Assembly: GCA_002104905.1 (NCBI GenBank)
Contig: MCFE01000064.1
Coordinates: 1 to 64,000 of the forward strand
Direction of reading: 5' to 3'
Source of the DNA: Basidiobolus meristosporus CBS 931.73
Lineage: Eukaryota; Basidiobolomycota; Basidiobolomycetes; Basidiobolales; Basidiobolaceae
Length of the DNA stretch: 64,000 bases
Part shown: piece by piece, positions 1-9,557 of the stretch
Layout: the number at the start of each line of letters is the position of its first letter
Position numbering within the stretch: position 1 is the first letter of the stretch
Position numbers and translations under genes: made by a program
The notes under the pieces: generated by a model
Seen by the model: only the letters and a program-made list of their open reading frames with translations
The model's database searches: none
Told to the model about the DNA's origin: nothing

Positions 1-812
1 AGCATAGATAAAGCGTAACACAAATAAAGTGAACAGTCACATTTGGCTTGTTTCTTGACAAATAACTAATTGAAAACGCGTGTACTACAACCAGAAATTC
101 CAAGGCAGCCTCAACTATCCCAAGCACTATCCACTCAATATCCCCAACTCTTGGCAAACAACTAACCAATTTATTCTTGCCTGTACTGTCCTGTACAACC
201 CAGGACAGTCGTATTGTTCACCAATCAGCAACAGCCCTAGGTTCTCGTAATAACAGGTTAATTTGGTACGCCTGCCCCAAAGCTTGACTGTGGTGGTTGC
301 TCTCAAGTTGCGGCAGGGTCAGCTCAGCAATATATATAAGCATGTGTATAGCAAGAAAACAACACTACCAAAGGACAATACCTTCCAGGCAATGATAGGA
401 CTATTGTAAGAGATACTTGCCTTAAAGATGTAACAAAGATACCAAGCTCACAGGATAAAGTACCATCCAGGAAAGCTACACTGATACAAAGGGAGTACCA
501 AAACCCGCTGAAATTGACCGAAATCACCTTGGAGCTATCGACGGTAATGTTTAGGCTCATTAGTAAACAATTACCAAAGTCCTTACCAATATGGATAGCT
601 ATTGCAAAAACTGAGAATTGTGAATGATATTAAGGATATCATTGACCAGATCGCCCTCATTCTTTACACTTTGAAGTGCAGCCTATACTGTGTAGCCTTG
701 GTACGAAGAGGTAAAGTAGCAAAGGTTAAATCAATCTAGCTCGCATAAAGCTAGTGCTATGAACGAAGCCTAATTGAGTGGGATCGAGGTGATATAAATC
801 GGCAAAATTCGC
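1..812. other. Upstream intergenic DNA
   Basis: AT-rich DNA with no credible coding region. The only sizeable open frame, on the minus strand at 324-560, has no domain, signal or codon character to support it. A TATAAAT sequence at 793-799 lies just upstream of the first secreted-protein gene and is probably its core promoter. Confidence 0.6.
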
Positions 813-1358
813 ATGAGACTCCACCAGCCAGTCATGCAGCTTTCCTTCCTCTTGCTAGTTTCCGCCATCGCTTCGTTGCAAGCAATTTCCGCTACCCCAC
901 TCGGTGAATCCCAGGTGGGCTACACCAATGAGCCATGTGTTGGACAACAGGGTGCTTGTTATCAGGACACTTCGGCCCCCAGTCAAGAATACCGGCCATC
1001 AACTGAGGAGGGGGATGATTCGGAGATGAGTGAGCCAATACAGACAAGCGAGACTTCGGGTGAGCAGCCAGGATTCTCTGGGTTGCAAGGGTTCGATATT
1101 TCCAATCTTCAACCATCCCAAGCCTTGCTGGACAAAATCAATGGCCATTCCTCCAGTAAAGCCAATGCCTTGTCCAACTCAAACCAGTTCGACCAAGCGC
1201 AAGTCATTGATCAAACCCTGTACCAGCCCAAGCAGCAACAGTCACAAATTATCATCACTCAGCCAGCAGCGCGTGCGCTTAGAGGTGGGTACAAGAAGTA
1301 TAAGAGATCTGCTCGTCGCCACTTCAAAGTTAGATATTTCAGTGGAAACAGACATTAA
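813..1358 (+). CDS. Small secreted protein (effector-like), PCx6CYQ motif
   Basis: Encodes 181 residues from the ATG at 813, or 174 from the in-frame ATG at 834. The second start is attractive because TATAAAT at 793-799 is only 14 nt from the first ATG, and the protein then opens with a classic hydrophobic signal peptide (MQLSFLLLVSAIASLQA) and a likely cleavage before ATPLG. The mature part is polar, rich in Ser, Gln, Asn and Glu, and ends in a basic stretch (KKYKRSARRH). It has only two cysteines, in the motif PCxxxxxxCYQ, which the next gene shares. There is no known domain. It is presumably exported, and in a plant-associated fungus it would be listed as a candidate effector. That role is inference. 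Confidence 0.75.
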   Translation: MRLHQPVMQLSFLLLVSAIASLQAISATPLGESQVGYTNEPCVGQQGACYQDTSAPSQEYRPSTEEGDDSEMSEPIQTSETSGEQPGFSGLQGFDISNLQPSQALLDKINGHSSSKANALSNSNQFDQAQVIDQTLYQPKQQQSQIIITQPAARALRGGYKKYKRSARRHFKVRYFSGNRH

Positions 1359-1532
1359 GTCTAGTAAAAGTAAACTTACGAAATAAAATGAGCAACATAT
1401 TACTCGGTATGCTGATGATGTACAAGTACTCAAGAATTTTCTGATATGCACACACAGAAACAGTGGCACTTATCGTTGTACACAATGTCATTGTTCGTAT
1501 TGATGAGAAGTATGGGCAGCGCTGATAAAGCC

Positions 1533-1553
1533 ATATATATATATATATATATA
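1533..1553. repeat. (AT)n microsatellite
   Basis: About ten AT units in tandem between the two small secreted-protein genes; a simple-sequence repeat likely to vary in length. Confidence 0.85.
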
Positions 1554-1695
1554 CACAGAGGCTGTCATTCCAGTGCATGTATTTTATATGTTACAGGCTT
1601 CCTCAATAAAGTCAATAACAGAATGGAAAACATGCGCAATCTAACAAGACTCACTTTATGCCCTCGACTTAACCTTATTATATAGCCTCCCATGC

Positions 1696-1702
1696 TATAT
1701 AG
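1696..1702 (+). promoter_or_regulatory. TATA box of the second secreted-protein gene
   Basis: TATATAG lies 47 nt upstream of the ATG at 1743. It is the only TATA-like element close to this start. Confidence 0.45.
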
Positions 1703-1742
1703 TGGCCTATGCAACTAACTTATTTCTCAGCTATTCTTCAGC

Positions 1743-2231
1743 ATGCGCTCTACTACCATAACAGTGATTCTAGGCCTTGCCGCTCTTCAAGTTGCCGTTG
1801 CTGCCCCAATCGGCTGTTCTTCTCCATGCACTCGCGAGTATAGAAGGGTGCATTATCGCAGCTTACCATGTGCACAGTATGCGAGCGATTGCTACCAAAA
1901 CGCTCGAGTTTTGCCTGTCGTTAAGACGACGAATGTCCAATCCCCGTTATTGCGCCAGGTTTTCACCACCGTGACCAGAAAGCACGATAACCTGAACATT
2001 GCTAACGCCAACAGCAACAAAGGCTTCAATGTCAAGTATCAAGCAGGGCCCAGTCTCGAACTGGAGGGTGGAGCCAATGCATTAGAATATGCCAAGCAAA
2101 AGGGAGCGGAACACTTGGAAGATAGTTCTTTCTCTCCCTACGTCCTGATGCAGCCCACCCAAGATATACAATACACAACCCCTGTGGCAGAGATGCAATG
2201 CGTAGAAGATTGTGCAGGGCAAAACGTGTAA
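1743..2231 (+). CDS. Small secreted protein, paralogue of the preceding gene
   Basis: Encodes 162 residues and starts with a strong signal peptide (MRSTTITVILGLAALQVAVA, cleavage before APIG). The mature protein has six cysteines: two near the N-terminus (CSSPC), the PCxxxxxxCYQ pair shared with the neighbour at 813, and two near the C-terminus (CVEDC). The shared motif, the signal peptide and the tandem placement 385 bp apart suggest an old duplication, although the rest has diverged greatly. No domain was recognised. An AATAAA sequence near 2305 is a plausible polyadenylation signal. The product is probably extracellular and its function is unknown. Confidence 0.78.
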   Translation: MRSTTITVILGLAALQVAVAAPIGCSSPCTREYRRVHYRSLPCAQYASDCYQNARVLPVVKTTNVQSPLLRQVFTTVTRKHDNLNIANANSNKGFNVKYQAGPSLELEGGANALEYAKQKGAEHLEDSSFSPYVLMQPTQDIQYTTPVAEMQCVEDCAGQNV

Positions 2232-2630
2232 TACAACTAGTGCGGTGACAATGCTTCAAATGTAGGCAGCCATCACCACACTATTACTGAAAATCTTCAA
2301 TCAATAAAATTGAAATGACATTCCTATATTTGTTGTTACTTGTGATTATCATTAACTGTGTCTCCAGCGCTTTTTACTTGCACACACCTGTATCATGATC
2401 AGAGCTGCGGGTATTAATATTAGATATTCGCTTACGTACTAACATACTCAACCTCAGTCTTTAGTAATGCTGCCCTCCACCGAAGAGTTTGATATTGGAG
2501 AGAATATCTGGCAGGGTTACCGGATTGATTTTGGTAACACAAAGATTCGAGATTGACAGACTGCCCAGTGAATGTTAGCATTGTGATATTTCCTCTTATC
2601 ATTTTTGTGTAAGCTAAGAGTAAAAAGGTT
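2232..2630. other. Intergenic DNA before the tRNA gene
   Basis: About 400 bp with no gene. It holds the 3' flank of the second secreted-protein gene and ordinary AT-rich sequence. Confidence 0.6.
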
Positions 2631-2711
2631 GATGAGGGTGGGGTTCGAACCCACGCCTCCGAAGAGACTGCGACCTGAACGCAGCGCCTTAGACCACTCG
2701 GCCACCTCACC
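2631..2711 (-). tRNA. tRNA-Leu (anticodon CAG), no intron
   Basis: The reverse complement folds as a class II tRNA of 81 nt. The acceptor arm is GGTGAGG against CCTCATC with one G-T pair. The A box reads TGGCCGAGTGG. The anticodon stem CTGCG/CGCAG encloses the loop TTCAGGT, giving anticodon CAG. A long variable arm (TCTCTTCGGAGGC) is typical of leucine tRNAs, and the T arm GTGGG-TTCGAAC-CCCAC is perfect and contains the B box. It decodes CUG as leucine. The anticodon loop is uninterrupted, so no intron is needed. An LTR-like repeat begins 13 bp upstream of its 5' end. Confidence 0.95.
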
Positions 2712-2723
2712 AGCTTGTACTGT

Positions 2724-3050
2724 TGTTACAGAGTAAAGAGTCACTCGATGCTAAGTGACATCAACGCATACAAAGACGACTTAGTAGCCAGGGAAAAACA
2801 AATCAAAGACAAATCACCAGACTCACAACAAGGTATAAATACCAAACAAGTAACTAAATAAAAAGGGAGTTTTGGTTATAGGCAGAAGAGCGTAGTAGGA
2901 ACGAATATTAGTTTGAATATATTTCTACGAAGTCACCACCCTAACCTTTTTAAGAGATATTCTTACACTACCCCGTCGAATCTACAAGATAACATATAGG
3001 TTATCCCTTTTCGTACTCTCTAAAGGACATTACTCTTTAAGTACGTAACA
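2724..3050. repeat. TGTTAC...GTAACA repeat, copy 1 (solo LTR or MITE)
   Basis: A 327-bp unit bounded by TGTTAC and GTAACA. The ends show further loose inverted similarity (TAAAGAGT near both termini). A second copy starts 2 bp later at 3052 in the same orientation and is about 95% alike. It has no coding capacity. The TG...CA ends suit a solo LTR, while the longer imperfect terminal inverted repeat would suit a MITE. The sequence GTAC occurs just outside the outer ends of the pair (2717-2720 and 3623-3626), which may be a target duplication of the whole tandem. Confidence 0.6.
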
Positions 3051-3051
3051 C

Positions 3052-3622
3052 TGTTACAGAGTAAAGAGTCACTCGATGTTAAGTGACATCAACGCATACA
3101 AAGACGACTTAGTAGCCAGGGAAAAGCAAATCAAAGACAAATCACCAGACTCACAATAAGGTATAAATTGTTATATTCTGGTTCGTCAAATATCCACAAG
3201 GGGCCTGTTAATTGCAAGTTACTTCTTTGTTCATTTATACTTTTGACATGTTTGATAGTCATATTATTTTATCCTAAAGCAGTGCGACTTTGTTATTCTC
3301 CCCGAGTCGTGGTAGTACTAAATTTGTGTAGTACTGGACCCTTATCTAGATGCTTATGGTGTTGTCTCAGATTATCCTTCATGTGATCCATGTTTATCTT
3401 TTAACAAAATACCAAACAAGCAATCAAATAAAAAAGTAGTTTTTGGGTTATAGGCAGAAAAGCGTAGTAGGAACGAATATTAGCTTGAATATATTTCTAC
3501 GAAGTCACCACCCTAACCTTTTAAAGAGATATTCTTACACTACCCCATCGAATCTACAAGATAACATACACGTTATCCCTTTTCGTACTCTCTAAAGGAC
3601 ATTACTCTTTAAGTACGTAACA
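3052..3622. repeat. TGTTAC...GTAACA repeat, copy 2, split by a nested insert
   Basis: A second copy of the repeat at 2724-3050, interrupted after its first 117 bp by the insert at 3169-3406 and resuming at 3411. Without the insert it is 329 bp long and collinear with copy 1. The open frame at 3168-3386 lies inside the insert and is not a gene. Confidence 0.65.
3169..3406. mobile_element. Nested 238-bp LTR-like insertion
   Basis: Comparison with copy 1 of the surrounding repeat shows the insertion exactly. The empty site reads GGTATAAATACC; here the AAAT is present on both sides (3165-3168 and 3407-3410), a 4-bp target duplication. The insert begins TGTTATATT and ends CTTTTAACA, giving perfect 5-bp inverted ends TGTTA/TAACA. 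It is probably a solo LTR of a separate element family. It has no coding potential. Confidence 0.75.
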
Positions 3623-5120
3623 GTACTTGGACCTTACGAAAAAGTTTCCAATCAAATGTTCTTGAAGTACAGCCATCACTCGAAGCAAGCATCGTAAAGT
3701 ATCTTTACCTATTGTTTTGTCGTTACCCATCAGTGTCTTTTCCTAATGAAGAAATGGCAATCAAATTTACGATAAATAAATACAAAATCCCGGGTTTGGC
3801 AGACTAAATTAAACTGAAATTCAATGGATGCCTCAAAGACGAAGTACTTAGATCTTTTCCTATGTAATGGTCAATAAATCAGTTGTAAACGGAGCAATAA
3901 AGATACTAGGATTAGCACTAGTATGCTCCAGAAAATCATGGTGAGTTCCACAAAATAATGGAAGAAATGAGTAAAAATAAGAACTATGGACATGTGTGAG
4001 CGGAATGCAGAATGCTGATGGAGCCCAAACAATCGTTAGAAGTGTGCCTGCAGGAACGCAACAGTAGCAGAGACTGATCAAAACGTTCATTACAATTAGT
4101 GTACTGACAATTGCGCCCAACAGATAAAGTTAAACTGAGAATATTGAGTAAGCAAAACAAATAAACATTCTTTGCACAGTCTCACAGACTATTAAAGTAT
4201 GGCTGGCACAGTATACTAGTCCAAAAAAATTGACATACGACGATACCTCACATCGACAGACACCAAAGGATTAGGGACACTCCACATTTGGTTGGTGGCA
4301 AGATGAACTAACAATAGAGAAGTTCAAATAGCATTGTGTATCAATTACCGCATTTGAAGATACTTTGGGATGTTTAATGTTTACTCAATCGAACTGTAAA
4401 ATATTGTATCGATATTGGGTGTTAAATTGTCGTTTAAGTCAATATACTATTGTGTTATGAGTGAGACGCAAAACGACTCAACCTACGATTTCTCAAGCAA
4501 GGGCTTGAAGCGTGCACACAGTAATCGCACTATTCTTACGTAGCTGGTTATTTCATAGTCAATGTTTGCAGTCCAGAGCAGTATATATAATACACTTGTT
4601 TTTGTCGCTTCCTATATTATGGGATGTGGCCACAAAATGAGGGAAAAATTTTCTCGATTTTCTTCCTATAAATAAATATGTTGTCTGGTATTATTACAAC
4701 TGTACTTTACAGGATTATGTATATTGTACATTCTCAGTACACTAAAGGATGGCTTGCACATTCTGACAGCTTGTTGGTACCCAAATATCACTCAAAAAAT
4801 CAAATCAAAATACCAATCTATATTTCTACAAATTCACTTCAAAAAGGAAAATGCTTAAAATTTTGATTGCAAAATGGCATACTGGTTTGATCACAATTGC
4901 AGTTTTTTGATCATTAAAATCAATTTTAATAACTGAATGTTTAAGTGGGCACACAACTTTGCATAAAAACTGGAAAAGAGTAAGTTGGTAGTCAAATTTT
5001 ATTGTAGTGGCTACTGGTGACCATCCACTTGGACTGCCAATACCCACTCTCCTTGGGGTACTTGTATTCTCCAGTTATTACAGAGTAGTTGTGCTTCTTA
5101 GGAACAAGATGAGAAATATG
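3623..5120. other. Gene-free AT-rich DNA
   Basis: No open frame here has domain, signal-peptide or codon support. No tRNA or clear repeat boundary was seen. Confidence 0.5.
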
Positions 5121-5125
5121 GTACC

Positions 5126-5801
5126 TGATTTGTGTCAACATTGAGAACTTAGCCAATTTTGCTATATTAAGAATTCTAATACCCTAACTGATTTTCCCTA
5201 ACCCAAATATAGCTAATCCTAGGTATAGCTTACTTTATCCCACCTCACAGTCTATTTATAGCTGTCACACCTGATCAACTTTAATGTGGCCATTACATTG
5301 TCAACTTATCTGCCAAGACTTCCCAGGTGATTAGTCATCTTGGATCCACTCAACCACTTGGCAGTTACCAAGACATAAACTGATTGATAATGCAATTTTC
5401 ATTTATGTTATGCATGCAACAACACCCAAATAGATCTCAATTAATCTGGTCTCTTGGCACTTATAAATTCAACTTGATTAGTAAAGTATAAATAATGTTT
5501 ACTGAATTTTTGGTTCAGTGTGTGTCTCAGCAAAATTCAGAATTTAACAATTCCATTCTAGTTTCTACCAAAGCTTAGCATCTCTAGCACTTCCAAGCAT
5601 ACCAAGCCTAGCTTGCATAGTAGACCAACTGCAATGCCTTTATAGCCAAGCACAGCTATATTTAAGACCAGTATTAGACCAGAATCACTCTGCTAATATT
5701 TTTGCCCCTCTCTGACAATTCTGAGATTCCACACTTAATTGTCCCTTTGGTTCAGTTAAACCATTGAAGTGTTTTATTACACTTTTCTCTTGGATACAAC
5801 A
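5126..5801 (+). mobile_element. Solo LTR of the Ty3/gypsy family, with target duplication
   Basis: This 676-bp unit aligns along its whole length with the 639-bp LTRs of the gypsy element at 8.9-14.7 kb. Shared blocks include CCTAACTGATTTTCCCTAAC, the AGTATAAATAA promoter region and the end CTCTTGGATACAACA. It is visibly diverged and has a small extra segment in the middle. The 5-bp flanks are identical: GTACC at 5121-5125 and 5802-5806. This is the expected scar of an insertion followed by LTR-LTR recombination. Confidence 0.85.
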
Positions 5802-6829
5802 GTACCTTCCCAGAGTAGTCAGGTGTAGTGTGTTGTCAAATGTATTATAGATATTAGTCAAACTTTAACCTATACCCACAACAGTATGAGAACTCTTTAC
5901 AAATTGTTATAGATGGACAATTAGTTGACAATGATATATATTGATTCACAGCAGTGGCAATGAGTGCTGCATCTATCATACTACAAAGGAGTAATCACCC
6001 TATCTAGACAGTATATAGTAGGTGGATAAATTGAAAGTCCACCTATGTCTCATGTACAGTGCAAGCATACCTATATTTAGTATAACTGAGCCAGAAGAAA
6101 ATGGTTTTATTCTGTTATTATCAGTGGAAAGGCTAATTCTTATCCTGGAAGAAAGGTATAGTATACTGGCTGTAAAGACTAGGCTTTTCTAGCATCAGAC
6201 CCCTTCCACTACAAACAACTCAACCATTGCTAAGCAGTGATATTCACCAGCTAGCTGACTTCAGGAGAATTTAGCTAGCAAAGATATCACTTGATGAGTG
6301 TCGTTGGGTTTCATCATTTCAAGCTATATTGGCATAGTAAGTATAGAATGTGCATAACTCTGTTCAGTACTTTACTCTTGATGAAAAACTGGAGTGCTTA
6401 TTGCACCCCAATTTGTTGTATAAAAAGTTTTATGTTAGTCAAATTACTACATTTTAGTCATACCATCCCAGTTCAAGGTGTTTTTTTGTCTGTGGTAGCA
6501 ACTCACTGAGAGTGGTCATGTAGGGGTATGAGTAGTGCTGCATTGTATAGCAGAGCTACATTTGAATAGTGCTCACCACTGGAAAAATATCTTTCCAAAG
6601 CATCAATAGTCACACTATGGAAATTAATTTCTGATGATTCTTACATTTGCTCATCATAGCAAGCCACAGATAGAAGTGGCATTATTGTGAACAGATACTG
6701 CTCAAAGTCTATATGCAAAATATACAAATGCATAGGGCATAAATCAAACTGGCTAACTAGGACCTATAAAAAATCTAAACTAGGGTTTTTTACTTTCACT
6801 TGATATAATTGAGCTGAAATCCTCCTGGC

Positions 6830-7060
6830 ATTTAGATGGAGTTTAGCTGGTAAGTTTCATGGAATCTTCAAATGCTATCAACTCAGGGAACAGTGATTGG
6901 ACTGCTACCTAAGCTGTGATTAGGGCTAACTAGACTTTAGTTGTTCCATATTAAACATCTATAAATCCTAAAAGTAGCCTTGACTACAAATGTTGGTAGT
7001 TGTAGCTTTGAGGAGACCTGGATTTGATACAGTATTTTGCTTGCCTTCTGTAGGCCTTCA
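6830..7060 (+). repeat. Dispersed repeat, copy 1 (plus orientation)
   Basis: Shares an ordered series of blocks with 8622-8873: a TTTAGCTGG-type start, then TTCATGGAATCTTC, AGGGCTAACTAG, GTAGCTTTGAGGAGACCTGGAT and a TTGCTTGCC end. It is strongly diverged and non-coding. Confidence 0.45.
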
Positions 7061-7761
7061 TCAATTTTTTTGGATAGGGTAGCTAGTAGCTAGTAATTAT
7101 CTATCTGAAGTTCAAGCAAACCTGCATGCAGCACCACAGTACTTTGGTAAAGCAACATTTAGTGTTTACTAGAGGTATGGCATATACCCATCCTAAACAA
7201 AAGACAACAAGAGCTGGATATCAGTAAAATGACACTTCTAACAGCATACCTCTATCTCCTCAAACAGCAAAGTAGCTCCTCTAGAGTTCTGTTTATTGGC
7301 TGATGGAATTTGGTAGGGTTTGGCTTGCTAAAGATATGTCAAGGAGCAATAAGATAATGTACCACCATGGTCAATTACAATACATGGCTGTTGCACAAAG
7401 TGCATAGCCCAGCTCAGTTGCTGTGTCTGTTATAATAATTCCAGGTACTGGGTATACCTTTGTTTATAGTGTAAAGCTACTTTCTACATATTCCCCTGGC
7501 TTAAGGTGCTTGTTTGATGTGGAAACAGCCATCAAGGTGATTGAATTATGATGTACAGAACCATAGAAAAAATCTACCATAGAAAAATCTAAATATTATT
7601 CATAGCTGGAGGGATACTCTTGTCATGCAACAGTAGTGACAGTTTTGAAATGCTTGTTTTGTTGTTCCACATACTTGATGCCCTAACTAGGTCATTAATA
7701 CCTTGTGGTGCATCAATTTGCTGAAGAAAACATTTTCCTGTGAAGTGCTTGATGAAGGCCA

Positions 7762-8010
7762 GCAAGATGCCAGCTGAACACTGTATGAAATCCAAGTCTC
7801 CTTAAAGTTACAACTTTCAGTATCTGAAGTTACAGCTACTTAGAGAATATGTGGGTGTGCCATACCAAAGGACTTGTGTCATATTGCCCTTATACCAACT
7901 TGGGTAGCAACTAGACTTCTGTACCCCTTATTGAAAGCATTTGAAGATTCAATGAGATTCACTGGCTGAATCCCAGCTAGTTGCCAGCAGAATGCTAGCT
8001 GAATACCATC
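7762..8010 (-). repeat. Dispersed repeat, copy 2 (minus orientation)
   Basis: The reverse complement aligns with 8622-8873 at roughly 70%. Both contain, in order, GATGGTATTC, CTGGCAACTAG, ACAAGTCC, a CCACATATT block, AGTAGCTGTAACTTC, and a GGAGAC-TGGAT block. The two copies form a large inverted repeat separated by about 610 bp. Confidence 0.55.
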
Positions 8011-8621
8011 AAATAAAAGTAAAAAATCCAAGCTTGAAACTTTTCAAAAGGAGGTTCATTTGCAAAATTGACATTTGTGTTAACATTTATAACCTACTTT
8101 ATTTTAATAGCATAGTTATATCAATCCAAATAGTGCTGGGTGCCACTTGATAAAATAAGCCTGTATCTTTTTATTGCTGCAGGCCATTCTTGTTGTTTTA
8201 GTCACATAACACCCTCAGAGATCTGCAACAACTACTTACATGTAGCTACATATTTTTTCATTGCATGCAGCAACTCAACTTGTACTTGCAATTGAGACTA
8301 TTAGGTAAGCCAGTATTGCTTAAAATTCCTTCAATCCTGTAAATTTAAAGGTGTATCTTGAAGTTGGTAGGAAAGCACTAATGATTCTGAGAATATTGCG
8401 CATTACTTTGCCAACAGTGTGGAACATAGTAAAGAGATTTATGTGACTAAAAATGATTGTGTTAGGTCTCGGACATAATTTGGGTTGGTAATACAGAAAA
8501 CACAAGTTTGCACAATTGTTTGATAGGATTAGTACAGGGGTGCAAGCAAGATATACTCTACTAAAATGCATGTAATACCCTATGAAAAACTTCAAATTTG
8601 GATATTCTACCTTAGCTAGAT

Positions 8622-8873
8622 GGTGTTTGGCTGGTATTCTACTAGCATTTAGCTGGAATTTGGCCAGTGAACTTCATTAAATTATTCATGTGCATTTAAC
8701 TCCGAGAACAACAATCTAGTTGCCACCAAAGTTGGTATGAGGGCTAACATGGCACAAGTCCCTCTGTATGCTACATCCACATATTGTCAAAGTAGCTGTA
8801 ACTTCAAATTCTGCAAGTTGTAACTTCAAGGAGACCTGGATCTCCTATGGTATTTGGCTGGCATCCTGTAGTG
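8622..8873 (+). repeat. Dispersed repeat, copy 3, ending at the gypsy insertion
   Basis: Plus-orientation copy of the repeat at 7762-8010. Its right part runs straight into the target site (GATCC) of the complete gypsy element, so the retrotransposon inserted at the edge of this repeat. Confidence 0.55.
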
Positions 8874-8878
8874 GATCC

Positions 8879-9517
8879 CGTTGTGCATCAACATTTAAAA
8901 CTTAGCCAATTTTACTCTGTTTGAAAATCTAGTACCCTAACTGATTTTCCCTAACCCAAACATAACAAATCCCAGTTACAGTTTATTTTATCCCACCTCA
9001 GAATCTATTTTTAGCTATCACACCTGATCTATTTTCAAATGGTCATTACGTTATCAACCTATCTGCCAAGCCTTCCCAGGTGATTAGTCATCTGAGATCT
9101 ATCCAACCACTGTGCAGTTGCCAAGACATCAGTTGATTGATGATTCCCTTGGCGCTGACTAATTCAACTTGATCAGAAAAGTATAAATAAAGTTTACTGA
9201 ACCTTTTGGTTTAGTGTGTGTCTCAGCAAAATTAGGATTCTGTCTCAGCAAAAATAAGAATCCAACAATTCCGTTCTAGTTTCTATCCAAGCCTAGTATA
9301 TCTAGCACTCCAAAGAACACCAAGCCTAGCCTGCCTAGCAAACAAATATCATTGCCTTTATAGCCAACCCAGCTATATCCAAGACCAATATTAGATCAGA
9401 ATCTTTCTGCTAATATATCCACCACTCTCTGACAATTCTAAGATTCTGCACTTAATTGTCCCTTTGGTTCAGTTAAACCATTCAAGAGTTTTATTACACT
9501 TTCTCTTGGATACAACA
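8879..9517 (+). repeat. Gypsy 5' LTR
   Basis: 639 bp, starting CGTTGTGCATC (the usual T is mutated to C) and ending GGATACAACA. A TATAAATAA box near 9181 marks the probable promoter of the genomic RNA. Confidence 0.93.
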
Positions 9518-9557
9518 TTTTTTTCGTTGAATTCCATTACATTCAGCCAATTAGAAG

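Larger units (their letters stand above)
5807..8873. other. Gene-free DNA with dispersed repeats
   Basis: No coding region is supported in these 3 kb. The stretch contains diverged copies of one repeat in both orientations, listed separately, and short motifs such as CAGCTGAATNCCAG that recur at the edges of other repeats in the window. Confidence 0.5.
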
